Positions 7,289-14,851 of a stretch of DNA of 21,080 nt are shown here, in pieces. Below the pieces are notes generated by a model. It did no database searches. It was not told where the DNA came from and was given only the letters and a program-made list of their open reading frames with translations. This DNA is from JALHFZ01 sp964483085 (GTDB taxonomy: Bacteria > Synergistota > Synergistia > Synergistales > Aminobacteriaceae), in contig CAYZZX010000026.1 in NCBI GenBank assembly GCA_964483085.1, positions 1 to 21,080 of the forward strand, given 5' to 3'. Position 1 is the first letter of the stretch, and each line of letters begins with the position of its first letter. Both the position numbers and the translations under genes were made by a program.

Positions 7289-8674
7289 TCAGTTTTTCGC
7301 GGAGAGGAGTTCCGTAAGTTCGTTGAAGTTCTCCAGCTTTTCGAGATTGAGAATGGTGTCGATGATCTTGTCAAGGCGGGCTTCGTCAGTGAAGACCTTG
7401 CCGGCGAGGGCCTTGAACTTCCAGATAAGTTCCTCTCTGCTGAAGGGATTCTTGGGATGCCCCTTCGGATAGGTCTCTTTCAAGTTGAAGACCGTGCCGT
7501 CATTCAGATGAACGTCGACCTTGACGGTGTATCTCTGCGCCCGGGGAAGGTTCTCGATTTCTTCGTCGGCGAAGATCTCAACCTTCTTTGCGAACTCGAG
7601 GATCTTCGGATCTTTGATCTTCTCCTCGGTGAACTGGTCAATAAAGGCAGTTCCTTCAAGGAGGGTGACGGCGCATACGTAGGGGTGGCTGAGCTGGGCG
7701 GCCACGACGCTGGTGATCGCGTCGGCATCCACAGAGTATTTATGGGTGATGGAGGTGGTATGGGCGACGACTTTTTTGATATCCTCAGGCTTGATCTCGG
7801 GGTGGTCATCCCGGAACTTCCGGAGGGCTCCGATGGTGGTGTGCTTGCTTCTGCAGGTGGAGTAGAACTTGAGCCCTATCCCCATGAGCTCCCAGCGGCT
7901 TCCGAGTTCGCCGCTCGTCCGCTCCACGTCGTAGACGTCATCGGTGAAGCAGTTGTAGAAGCCGCCGAATTTGTTCTCGAAGACATCTTCAATTCCCGTG
8001 AAGCCCTTCTGGGCGAGCAGGGCGCCGATGATAGCCCCTTCGGAGGATTTGGACGGAACGATCCGCTTCGCCATGGAGGCGAACTGAACTGCCTGAAGGC
8101 CGCCCGACCAGTTGGCGGAGATTCCCATGGCGTGGCCCATCTGAACGGGAGTGAGGCCGAGCATTTTTCCGACGCCGACGGTGGATCCCAGAGGGCAGCA
8201 TGTTCCCGTGTTGTTCCACCCCTGGTGGGCAAGCTCCATCCCTACCGGGGCTGCTACGCGGCAGGCCACTTCGTAGGCGAGGGTCGCGGCGGTGAGGAAA
8301 TCTTTTCCGCTCATGTTCCCCTGCATTTCCGCGAAGCCGGTGATGCATCCGAGGACGCCCGTGGAGACGTGGATGATGCCGTCGGTGTGGGTATCGTCCA
8401 GTTCGAAGGAGTTGATGGCCGAGCCGTTGAGCATCATGGCCCCGATCACGGAGGTCTTCCGGTTGGTCCCCCAGATGGAGGCTTCCTTCCGGTCGGTCCG
8501 GTTTTCGAGGACATCCCTGTAGATCTTCATCCACGGGGTGGTGGAGCCGAAAAGGCCGCAGCCGAAGTTGTCAAGCAATACTGTTTTCAGGTGATCGAGT
8601 ACCTCTACCGGGATATCTTCAAATTTCAGTTCCGAAGAAAAGGTTGACAGTCGTTCGTTGATTGTGTCCATCAT
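7289..8674 (-). CDS. MmgE/PrpD family protein, copy 1 (divergent active site)
   Basis: A 461-aa member of the MmgE/PrpD family (2-methylcitrate dehydratase, cis-aconitate decarboxylase, iminodisuccinate lyase and relatives). It shows ELDDTH at 91-96, a Gly-rich stretch GWNNTGTCCPLGS at 152-164, Lys203, and KFYSTCRSKHTTIGAL in the second half. Two sites that the other two copies keep are changed: GFHxTGT is GWNNTGT (His to Asn), and HPGxAA or QPGxAA is VPSKSS. A different reaction or a structural role is possible. The ATG at 8674 is followed by a second ATG; GAGGGGG lies eight nucleotides before the first. The gene follows copy 2 after 13 nt and precedes the aconitase large subunit by 29 nt. 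The substrate is unknown. Confidence 0.9.
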   Translation of the reverse strand: MMDTINERLSTFSSELKFEDIPVEVLDHLKTVLLDNFGCGLFGSTTPWMKIYRDVLENRTDRKEASIWGTNRKTSVIGAMMLNGSAINSFELDDTHTDGIIHVSTGVLGCITGFAEMQGNMSGKDFLTAATLAYEVACRVAAPVGMELAHQGWNNTGTCCPLGSTVGVGKMLGLTPVQMGHAMGISANWSGGLQAVQFASMAKRIVPSKSSEGAIIGALLAQKGFTGIEDVFENKFGGFYNCFTDDVYDVERTSGELGSRWELMGIGLKFYSTCRSKHTTIGALRKFRDDHPEIKPEDIKKVVAHTTSITHKYSVDADAITSVVAAQLSHPYVCAVTLLEGTAFIDQFTEEKIKDPKILEFAKKVEIFADEEIENLPRAQRYTVKVDVHLNDGTVFNLKETYPKGHPKNPFSREELIWKFKALAGKVFTDEARLDKIIDTILNLEKLENFNELTELLSAKN

Positions 8675-8687
8675 GGCGCATTCCCCC

Positions 8688-10055
8688 TCAAGATTGTATT
8701 TGGAGCAGTTTTGTGAAGGAAAGAATTTCCTTCACAGTATCGATATTCATGGCGGCGGAGAGGATCTCCTCCGCTCTGTTCCGGGGAATGACCGTTCCCG
8801 TGACGTCCCGGAATTTTTCGAAAAGTTCTTCAGTTGTCATGGGGTTCTCGGGATCGCCCTTGGCGTGGTCGATCCGGGTTGAAGCGGAATGACCCTTCCG
8901 ATCCCGAACCTCCACGATCATGGACCGGGGGTTGGGGTAGAGCTTCTGAATCTCTTCGTCCACCTCTATGCGGACAAGGTCCGAAATCCGCCGCACCTCC
9001 GGGTCGTGGATGTTCTCCTCTTCGTATTCCTGAAGTCCGGCCTTTCCCCGCACCAGGATGGACGCAATGCCGTACTGAATGCTCAGCCTGGCGTGAAGGG
9101 GCGTGCGGTAGTCGGGGATGTCCGATCCCTGCTTGGCGTTTCTGTGGGTGCGCACAATTATGGACTCGATCTCCGAAGGGGGGAAGGGGTGCTGTTCGAG
9201 ATCCTTCTCCACCGCCTCGATGGCGTAGTGAACGTATCTGCAGGAACACCAGGGCTTGAAGTATATCCGCAGAAAGTGCCAGTCCTGCCCCAGGTCTCTG
9301 TCCACAATGGCGGGGTCGACCTTGTCGGCGAAACAGTGGAAGAACCCCAGCTTTCCCTCAAGGATCTCCGCCGGACCTGTCATGCCTTCGCGAGCGAGCA
9401 TGGCCGAGAGAATTCCGTTCCGGGCAGCATTGCCCGGGTGGATATGCTTTGAGACGGAGCCGTCGATCTCGTACTGGTTGATGCCCGAGGCCAGGCTGCC
9501 CGTCAGTCCGAAGGCGTTCACGGTCTGCTCCTCGGAAAGGCCGAGGATTTTCGCCGCCGCGGCTGTCGTTCCGAAGGACGCGATGGTCCCCGTGGGGTGA
9601 AAGCCCTTCAGATAGTGGCCCGGATTGATGGCCGTGCCGATCCGGAGGGAGACTTCGTATCCTGCGATGATCGCCTCGAGAAGGCCCTTTCCGGTCAGCC
9701 CCTCCGCCTCGCCGAGAGCGAGACATGCGGGGATGATGGAGGCGCCGGGGTGATAGGTAGCGTGTTTCGAGCCGTCGTCCAGCTCGAGGGCGTGAGAAGC
9801 CATGCCGTTCACGAGCGCCGCCGTCATGGGCGAACGCCGGAGAGAGCTGCCTGCCACGACGGACGTTCCTTTTTCCTCCATCCGCTCGGCGAAACGCCGT
9901 CCCGCCTGGCCGCTCAGGGCCAGACGGCTCCCGGCAAGCATTGCCCCCGCGGTATCGAGAAGGCAGCGCTTCCCCTGGGCGACAATCTCCCCGGGAAGGG
10001 ATTCAAAACGGAGGTTCGAGGAAAAATGAGCGAGCTTTTCAGTGAGGGTCTTCAT
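8688..10055 (-). CDS. MmgE/PrpD family protein, copy 2
   Basis: A 455-aa MmgE/PrpD protein with the family's conserved sites intact: ELDDGSKHATYHPGAS at 91-106, GFHPTGTIASFGTTAAAAK at 151-169, Lys203 followed by HIHPGNAARNG, and KPWCSCRYVHYAIEA further on. It should be a cytoplasmic dehydratase, isomerase or decarboxylase of a branched carboxylate. The start is ATG at 10055, placed five nucleotides after GGAGGAG. A GTG at 10076 would overlap the stop of the upstream DUF4387 gene (GTGA), but it would put the strong ribosome site inside the gene, so the ATG is preferred. By eye it is closer to copy 3 than to copy 1 around the active-site motifs. Confidence 0.9.
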   Translation of the reverse strand: MKTLTEKLAHFSSNLRFESLPGEIVAQGKRCLLDTAGAMLAGSRLALSGQAGRRFAERMEEKGTSVVAGSSLRRSPMTAALVNGMASHALELDDGSKHATYHPGASIIPACLALGEAEGLTGKGLLEAIIAGYEVSLRIGTAINPGHYLKGFHPTGTIASFGTTAAAAKILGLSEEQTVNAFGLTGSLASGINQYEIDGSVSKHIHPGNAARNGILSAMLAREGMTGPAEILEGKLGFFHCFADKVDPAIVDRDLGQDWHFLRIYFKPWCSCRYVHYAIEAVEKDLEQHPFPPSEIESIIVRTHRNAKQGSDIPDYRTPLHARLSIQYGIASILVRGKAGLQEYEEENIHDPEVRRISDLVRIEVDEEIQKLYPNPRSMIVEVRDRKGHSASTRIDHAKGDPENPMTTEELFEKFRDVTGTVIPRNRAEEILSAAMNIDTVKEILSFTKLLQIQS

Positions 10056-10072
10056 ATTTTCTCCTCCACGCT

Positions 10073-10399
10073 TCACTCCTGCCAGGGAATTTCCAGCGAG
10101 AAGAGGGGAGCGTACTGCTGGCAGCCGTACACGTCCGTCTCTCCCGGTCCGCCGCTGGGGGTTTTCCGTTCGATATTCCCCTTGATGCCCATTCCCGGAT
10201 CGAAGAACATGAAATCATGAATTTCGTTCTCGGGCAGCTTATAGGCATCGGCTATGGCTTTCTGAGTGATCGCTCCCGACTTCTTCACCTTGTTGTAGAT
10301 ATCCCTGTCGGCGAAGATGATTTCGAAGGTGATCATGAAGCTTCCCGCGTTTTTGCTGCGGATCGTTCGTGCCAGATCACAGATATTCTTAGTTTTCAT
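10073..10399 (-). CDS. DUF4387 family protein (AtuA-associated small protein)
   Basis: A 108-aa protein of the DUF4387 family. It begins KTKNICDLARTIRSKNAG and has the family's closing motif, in which GGPGETDVYGCQQYAP is followed by a short strand ending EIPW. Known members usually stand beside AtuA/DUF1446 genes, sometimes with MmgE/PrpD genes, as here; the biochemical role is not established. The product has no signal peptide or membrane segment and is probably a partner subunit of the AtuA-like protein (inference). The start is ATG at 10399, with GGGAGG ten nucleotides upstream; the longer frame from a TTG at 10417 would swallow that site. It overlaps the 3' end of MmgE/PrpD copy 3 by 11 nt, which points to translational coupling. 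Confidence 0.87.
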   Translation of the reverse strand: MKTKNICDLARTIRSKNAGSFMITFEIIFADRDIYNKVKKSGAITQKAIADAYKLPENEIHDFMFFDPGMGIKGNIERKTPSGGPGETDVYGCQQYAPLFSLEIPWQE

Positions 10400-11789
10400 C
10401 AGTATTAAACCTCCCAAAATGATCGAGAATATTCCGGTATTCTACAGTCTCAGCCGGAGTTTTCACGCAAATATTCCACAATCCCTCCACGAATTCCGGA
10501 GGATAGTAGGGGGCGAGCATGGCCGAAAGCTTTTCAAGAAGTTCGCTGTCGGATACGGGATTTTCAGGTTCCCCCTTTGCCACGGGAATTCCTTTTTCAA
10601 AGGTTCTGCCGTCCTTCAGAACAAGGCGGATCCACGCACCTCTCTCTTCCGGATACAGGGCGTTCATCCCCTCGTCTTCTTCCACAGTCACAGCCGCTGC
10701 AGTGCGGCGAAGTTCTGCATCCCCGAGGAGTTCGGGCGTGTAGTCCTGGAGGGTGACATTGCCTTTGCGCAGAGCGACGGCCAGTGAGAAGGGGAGGCTG
10801 AACATGGCCTCCTGGAACGTGGTGGGGTGGGCGATCTGGCCGACTTCAACGATGCCGAGTCTGTAGGTCTTCACAAGGATGGATTCCACGTCTCCATCGG
10901 TGCAGTTCAGAACCGACCGGGCCTCCCGGATGATATCGATAGCCGCGTGGCAGTGTCTGCACGTGGGGTAGAGCTTTGTGTAAGAGAGGAGAATTTCCCA
11001 GCGGTCTCCAAGTTCACCCGTCAGGGCTTCTTCCGAATATTCTTCCCGGCACATGGCCTTGAGCCAGCCGTGCTGCCCCTCGAAAAGCGTCCGGGGGGAT
11101 TTCGCACCGAGCTTTGAAAGGTCCGCTGAGAGCACTCCCGATTGGGCGGCTCTTCCCGGCTGCAGGGGCTTGATGCCGGGGTGATCGTGGAGCATCTCCT
11201 GGAGCCCCGCGCTCTGAAGCCCTCCCATGGAGACGGCGTAGGCGAACTCTTCCGCAGGAAGGGAAAGAATAGAAGCGCACCCCGCCGCAGCGCCCAGGGA
11301 GCCGCAGGTTCCAGTGGAGTGGAACCCCCACTTCAGATGGGCCGGATTGATGGCCCGGGCGGCCCGGAGCATGACGTCGTAGCCGATGGCGACCCCCTTC
11401 AGGATTTCCGGAAAGGAGGCTCCCGTCCGCTCGGCCATGGCCAGCACCGCGGGAATCACGGCAACGGCCGGATGGGAGGTTCCCCACCGATGCCCGTCGT
11501 CAAGCTCGATGGAGTGGGCCATGATTCCGAGGGCCATGGCCGCGTTGACCGCCGGCACCTTTTTGCCTTCGCAGAGGATGGTGGCTTCCTCTTTTCCTCC
11601 CATATTCAGGGCGTAGGCGTTGTAGATACGGGCAAGTTCCCCCGTCTTGTAGCCGGCGGCTGTTTCGCTGAGAAAATCAACCAGCACCCGGCGGCTTTTT
11701 TCCATGACCACTGCAGGCATATCCTGAACTTTCAGAGGAGCGTAGAAGTTTGAAAGTTTTGTAAGGAACGTCTTCGGTCCGGTCTCCAT
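10389..11789 (-). CDS. MmgE/PrpD family protein, copy 3
   Basis: A 466-aa MmgE/PrpD protein. Conserved sites are ELDDGHRWGTSHPAVAVIP at 95-113, GFHSTGTCGSLGAAAG at 155-170, Lys207 before PLQPGRAAQSG, and KLYPTCRHCHAAIDI. Both the active-site Asp/His cluster and the Lys are present, so it should be catalytically competent. The start is ATG at 11789, nine nucleotides after GGAG and only 4 nt beyond the stop of the AtuA-like gene, so the two are coupled. This copy is wrapped between AtuA-like and DUF4387 genes, and may form one functional set with them, while copies 1 and 2 form a second pair further downstream. The substrate is not known. Confidence 0.9.
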   Translation of the reverse strand: METGPKTFLTKLSNFYAPLKVQDMPAVVMEKSRRVLVDFLSETAAGYKTGELARIYNAYALNMGGKEEATILCEGKKVPAVNAAMALGIMAHSIELDDGHRWGTSHPAVAVIPAVLAMAERTGASFPEILKGVAIGYDVMLRAARAINPAHLKWGFHSTGTCGSLGAAAGCASILSLPAEEFAYAVSMGGLQSAGLQEMLHDHPGIKPLQPGRAAQSGVLSADLSKLGAKSPRTLFEGQHGWLKAMCREEYSEEALTGELGDRWEILLSYTKLYPTCRHCHAAIDIIREARSVLNCTDGDVESILVKTYRLGIVEVGQIAHPTTFQEAMFSLPFSLAVALRKGNVTLQDYTPELLGDAELRRTAAAVTVEEDEGMNALYPEERGAWIRLVLKDGRTFEKGIPVAKGEPENPVSDSELLEKLSAMLAPYYPPEFVEGLWNICVKTPAETVEYRNILDHFGRFNTDEN

Positions 11790-11793
11790 GGTC

Positions 11794-13182
11794 CTATACT
11801 CCGGAAACCGTCTCGAAGGTGTACCTGAATATCTCCGGGTCGAGAGGATCCGTCAGGGTCACGAGGTGGTCCACAGTCCACTGATAGCACTTGTTCTTCG
11901 GGAAGAGGGGTTCGTCGGTGAGCAGGGCGACGGAGCCGCCGGAGGAGTTCATCTGCCCGGGGTAGCTCATGTAGAAGAAGCGGAATTTCGCGCACTTCGC
12001 CACGGAGGTGGCCAGCTCGAGATCCTTCGATATCACCTCAATGACGATAGCAACCTCGTGGGAGCTGGTTTTGACCACTGGTTCGTTCTCTCTCATGATG
12101 GCATCTTTTCCGTAGGTGTGGAAGTACAGCTCATACAGGCCGTCCCGATGGGGTCCGATGATTTCGGAAACCTTCTTGCGGGTGTCAGCGAGGATCAAAT
12201 CGAGATGCTCGATTGCCCGGGTGTCCCGGATTCCGACGAAATGGTAGACCCGGTGTCCCGCCTCGCCCGCGCCCTCGAGCTTCACTTTATAGCTGCCGTC
12301 GGGGGATGGGACGAAGACGCTGCCGCTTACTTTGCAGATCCTGTCGGTCAGAGCCTCGTATTTGCTGTTGTGCATATCGAGAATTCCGCCGGGCAGGGCC
12401 TGAACGAAGGGGTTCGTTCGCTCATACATGGAGTGGGCCGCCACGCTGTGGGGCGTAGCCTGCTGATCGGGGTGGAGGGGCTCTATGGTGAAATGGTCTT
12501 CGTAGACCGTTCCGATGATGGATTCCTTGACCTTCTGAGGCCAGCAGACAAGGGAGGCGCATTCCGCTGCTTTCCCCATGTGGAGGCTGATTCCCTTGTC
12601 GAATCCCTTGAAAATCGGATACGCGGCCAGTACAGCGTCGTCGCAGGCTCTTCCTGCGATGATGACGTCCGCTCCCTTTTCGAGGGCGTGGGTGAACTGT
12701 TCTATTCCCATGCTCGCAGTGACGTAGGTGGTGTTGTCGAGCACTTCGTCGGTCAGAGGAAAGGAGGCGCCGAGAGGTTCCGTCTCGCCCCGCCGCACCC
12801 GCTCCCGCAGCATATCAATGGAAAGCTCGGAGTAGATGAGGGCCATGGTGAAGGGCTCCATCTTCTGCTCTTTCGCCACTGACCGGATGATGTCGGCGTA
12901 GAGATTGACACCTCTGTCCGTTCCGGTGGTGCTGGCCGAGCCGACGATCATGGGGACCTTCTTTTTCCGCGACTCTATAAGGCTAATTTCAAGATCGTGC
13001 CGTTCCCATTCAATGGGGTTGTGGGGCATGTCCGCCCCGAGAAAAGTCGGGCCGGCGTCGGCAGTTCCGGCGTCAGCTCCGAAGAAATCGATATCCCTCT
13101 TTACGCCTTCGTAAAAAGTACCCTTTTCGATGATATTATCGCCCAGGTTGCCCGTTGAAACCAACAGAGAAACTTTCTTCAT
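11794..13182 (-). CDS. AtuA-like protein (DUF1446, acyclic terpene utilization family)
   Basis: A 462-aa protein of the DUF1446/AtuA family. Diagnostic stretches are a Rossmann-like opening KKVSLLVSTGNLGDN, then GADAGTADAGPTFLG (35-49), GSASTTGTDRGVN (81-93) and GRACDDAVLAAYP. AtuA was named from acyclic terpene catabolism in Pseudomonas, but most relatives sit in clusters with other carboxylate-processing genes and have no proven reaction. The C-terminal ~100 residues form a separate alpha/beta segment that, by eye, recalls DUF4387 (EVAIVIEVISKD against MITFEIIFADRD). The start is ATG at 13182, with AAGGAG eight nucleotides upstream; a longer frame reaching 13305 crosses the promoter and operator and is not real. 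It is the first gene of the ten-gene operon. Confidence 0.9.
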   Translation of the reverse strand: MKKVSLLVSTGNLGDNIIEKGTFYEGVKRDIDFFGADAGTADAGPTFLGADMPHNPIEWERHDLEISLIESRKKKVPMIVGSASTTGTDRGVNLYADIIRSVAKEQKMEPFTMALIYSELSIDMLRERVRRGETEPLGASFPLTDEVLDNTTYVTASMGIEQFTHALEKGADVIIAGRACDDAVLAAYPIFKGFDKGISLHMGKAAECASLVCWPQKVKESIIGTVYEDHFTIEPLHPDQQATPHSVAAHSMYERTNPFVQALPGGILDMHNSKYEALTDRICKVSGSVFVPSPDGSYKVKLEGAGEAGHRVYHFVGIRDTRAIEHLDLILADTRKKVSEIIGPHRDGLYELYFHTYGKDAIMRENEPVVKTSSHEVAIVIEVISKDLELATSVAKCAKFRFFYMSYPGQMNSSGGSVALLTDEPLFPKNKCYQWTVDHLVTLTDPLDPEIFRYTFETVSGV

Positions 13183-13233
13183 GGATATGTCTCCTTCCGT
13201 GGTTTTAAATATGTATCTTGATAACCGGGAAAA

Positions 13234-13257
13234 GTTTCGGAAGTCGACTTCCGAAAC
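13234..13257. promoter_or_regulatory. Operator 1: 24-bp perfect palindrome with GGAA-N6-TTCC core
   Basis: The half-site GTTTCGGAAGTC (13234-13245) is followed without a gap by its exact complement. The core 13239-13252 is GGAA, six bases, TTCC, which is the published operator consensus of NrpR in Methanococcus maripaludis. It lies at about +4 to +27 of the predicted AtuA-operon transcript, a position that fits repression. An NrpR-family regulator is encoded divergently about 200 bp away. That it binds here is inference. Confidence 0.85.
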
Positions 13258-13267
13258 CACTATGAGC

Positions 13268-13296
13268 ATCATAAACATAATCTGTCCTATTGTCAA
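13268..13296 (-). promoter_or_regulatory. Sigma-70 promoter of the ten-gene operon
   Basis: On the minus strand TTGACA (13291-13296) and TATGAT (13268-13273) are separated by exactly 17 nt. This gives a perfect -35, a five-of-six -10 and the optimal spacer. The start of transcription is expected near 13261, giving a leader of about 80 nt. The operator palindrome begins just downstream. Confidence 0.85.
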
Positions 13297-13394
13297 CTGC
13301 ACCAACCCATGTTATAAAAGACCAGTCCATCACTGAATCTGCAAAGTCGGTTTAAATCCGGTGAGATCTCCAATCAAATAGTTGGAAAATTTAT

Positions 13395-13410
13395 CGGAAA
13401 TATAGTTCCG
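13395..13410. promoter_or_regulatory. Operator 2: CGGAA-N6-TTCCG, overlapping the regulator's own -10
   Basis: A second GGAA-N6-TTCC site (core 13396-13409) with one more matching base pair on each side. TATAGT at 13401-13406 on the plus strand is the best -10 candidate for the regulator gene; its -35 is poor. The overlap suggests autoregulation. Its centre is 157 bp from that of operator 1. A further GGAA half-site lies at 13384-13387. Confidence 0.7.
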
Positions 13411-13458
13411 TAGTCAGATCAGTTGAAATCAATCATTTTTGCATTATGGAGGCCTATC

Positions 13459-14454
13459 ATGTTTGAAATTGAAGAATATCCCGAGACGGTTGTCGAGATT
13501 ATACGTATCCTTTATTTTTCGGGAAAGCTGCAGACCTCCGGGGATCTTCAGTACGCTCTTCAGAAAAAAGGCACTGCGGTGGAGACCCGAACCATCCGGT
13601 ACCACCTGACAGCCCTTGAAAAAAAGTCCCTCGTAAAGCGTTTCGGCAACCGGGGCGTTCTTCTCACGGAAAAGGGAGTTGAAGAGGCAAAGATGCTCCT
13701 GGTCTTTGACAGGGTGGGAGGGCTTGCCATGGAGACGGAGCGGCTTTCCATGGAATGCGACTACACTACATTGAAGGGCAGCGGGACCGTGATGGTGAAC
13801 ACCCTTCTCATCGACGAGGAGAAAATGCCCCGGGCGCTTGAAGTACTCGCCAAAACAGCGGAGAGCGGCGTAATCGTTTCCTCCCGCGTCGGCATTCTGC
13901 GATCGTCAGAGCGGATGTGGAACTTCGAAGTTCCCCCCGGAAAAAATGCCCTTATCGGCGTCTCGAGCCGTAACTATGACGTCCTGCTTGAACAGGTCAG
14001 AATTCCTACGGAGACGAGCGCAACCTTCCTCTATCACGTGGAGGATTTCAAACCCTCGGGGATAACGGATATCATCTCTCACGCGGGAATCACTCTGAGC
14101 CCGGGAGAGCTGCTTATCCGGGGGAAATACACCTCCGTTTCGCGGGTGGCAGAAGAAGGCAGCGGTCTGGTCACCGCAGCAATCAAGACCTTTCCCTCCG
14201 TCTACTTCGACGAGGTGCAGAAAATCCTCAGCGAACTCGACCCAAGCCTCTTCAGCGGGCCCATGGAGCTCAAGGCGCAGATTCCCCAGTTCTACCGCAT
14301 GTCCTATAAAGACCGGAATAAGGGGTATATGCTGGTCTACGGCGGCGCCAATTTTTTCGCTCCTCTCGTGGAGCAGGGGCTGGCAGAAATACTCTCCATA
14401 AGCCACAGCATCTATGAATCTGACAAAATGGTGCCGGTCAGTCAGCTGGTATAA
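13459..14454 (+). CDS. NrpR-like transcriptional regulator (winged helix + DUF128/NRD domain)
   Basis: A 331-aa regulator. Residues 1-80 form a winged-helix domain of the NrpR/RNase R-type class (RTIRYHLTALEKKSLVKR, then a wing FGNRGVLLTEKG). The rest is one DUF128/NRD effector domain; it includes VGGLAMETERL, GTVMVNTLLIDEE, a stretch VSSRVGILRSSERMWNFEVPPGK split by short loops, and GPMELKAQIPQFYRMSY. Archaeal NrpR represses nitrogen-fixation genes and is released by 2-oxoglutarate. Here the gene stands divergent to a carboxylate operon, so it likely senses a 2-oxoacid or polycarboxylate from that pathway (inference). The ATG at 13459 has GGAGG six nucleotides upstream; an upstream TTG at 13423 lacks such a site. 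Two sites of the NrpR type lie in the intergenic region. Confidence 0.85.
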   Translation: MFEIEEYPETVVEIIRILYFSGKLQTSGDLQYALQKKGTAVETRTIRYHLTALEKKSLVKRFGNRGVLLTEKGVEEAKMLLVFDRVGGLAMETERLSMECDYTTLKGSGTVMVNTLLIDEEKMPRALEVLAKTAESGVIVSSRVGILRSSERMWNFEVPPGKNALIGVSSRNYDVLLEQVRIPTETSATFLYHVEDFKPSGITDIISHAGITLSPGELLIRGKYTSVSRVAEEGSGLVTAAIKTFPSVYFDEVQKILSELDPSLFSGPMELKAQIPQFYRMSYKDRNKGYMLVYGGANFFAPLVEQGLAEILSISHSIYESDKMVPVSQLV

Positions 14455-14463
14455 TAGAGAGAC

Positions 14464-14796
14464 ATGAAGATCAGGCTTTTTCGAAAATCTGTAGAGCATC
14501 TGCTTGAAGCCCTTCCCTCACAGCTTCTCAGCAAGCTGAACGGGGGTGTCTCCGTCTTTGCCGCGAAGAAAACGGATGGAGACTGCCTGATCATGGGCGA
14601 ATACATCGAGGACCCGGCGCTGGGCAGCCTCGTCGCCCTTTACTGGGGCAGCTTCGCTGAAGCGCTCGAAGGCGCGTCCGCCGAAGAGTGGGCTGAGGAG
14701 ATAGAGGAGACGCTCCTTCATGAGCTTCGTCATCATGTGGAATCCCTCGCGGGAGTCGATTACCTGGGGGAAGAGGACGAGCGTGAGTTTTTATGA
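14464..14796 (+). CDS. Small zincin-like metallopeptidase family protein (DUF1025 type)
   Basis: A 110-aa protein with an HExxH zinc motif, HELRH (residues 86-90), inside TLLHELRHHVESLAG, and a C-terminal acidic tail GEEDEREFL. Size, the opening Leu-rich helix with ALPSQLLSKL, and GEYIEDP in the middle fit the DUF1025 family of minimal zincins, whose substrates are unknown. No signal peptide is seen. The ATG at 14464 comes 9 nt after the stop of the NrpR-like gene, with a weak GAGAG ribosome site, so it is probably the second gene of the regulator's transcript. A link to the carboxylate pathway is not evident. Confidence 0.83.
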   Translation: MKIRLFRKSVEHLLEALPSQLLSKLNGGVSVFAAKKTDGDCLIMGEYIEDPALGSLVALYWGSFAEALEGASAEEWAEEIEETLLHELRHHVESLAGVDYLGEEDEREFL

Positions 14797-14851
14797 CGAA
14801 GGAATGGCAATGATGGCGAAGATGAATTTTTCCCGCAGATTTCCCCCGGCA

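Noticed and set aside
7457..8647. Long open frame opposite MmgE/PrpD copy 1
   Set aside because: It is antisense to a clearly conserved gene and follows its codon pattern; no ribosome site or recognisable domain. The same holds for the long antisense frames opposite mutB (17192-19198), meaB (19327-20472) and the AtuA-like gene (11788-12882).
1444..11789. Methylcitrate cycle (prpBCD) operon
   Set aside because: No methylcitrate synthase is present, three MmgE/PrpD genes instead of one are found, and the lyase lacks the PrpB-like TEFG segment.
13183..13305. Upstream extension of the AtuA-like gene to 13305
   Set aside because: It would run through the -35/-10 boxes and the operator; the ATG at 13182 has a clear ribosome site.
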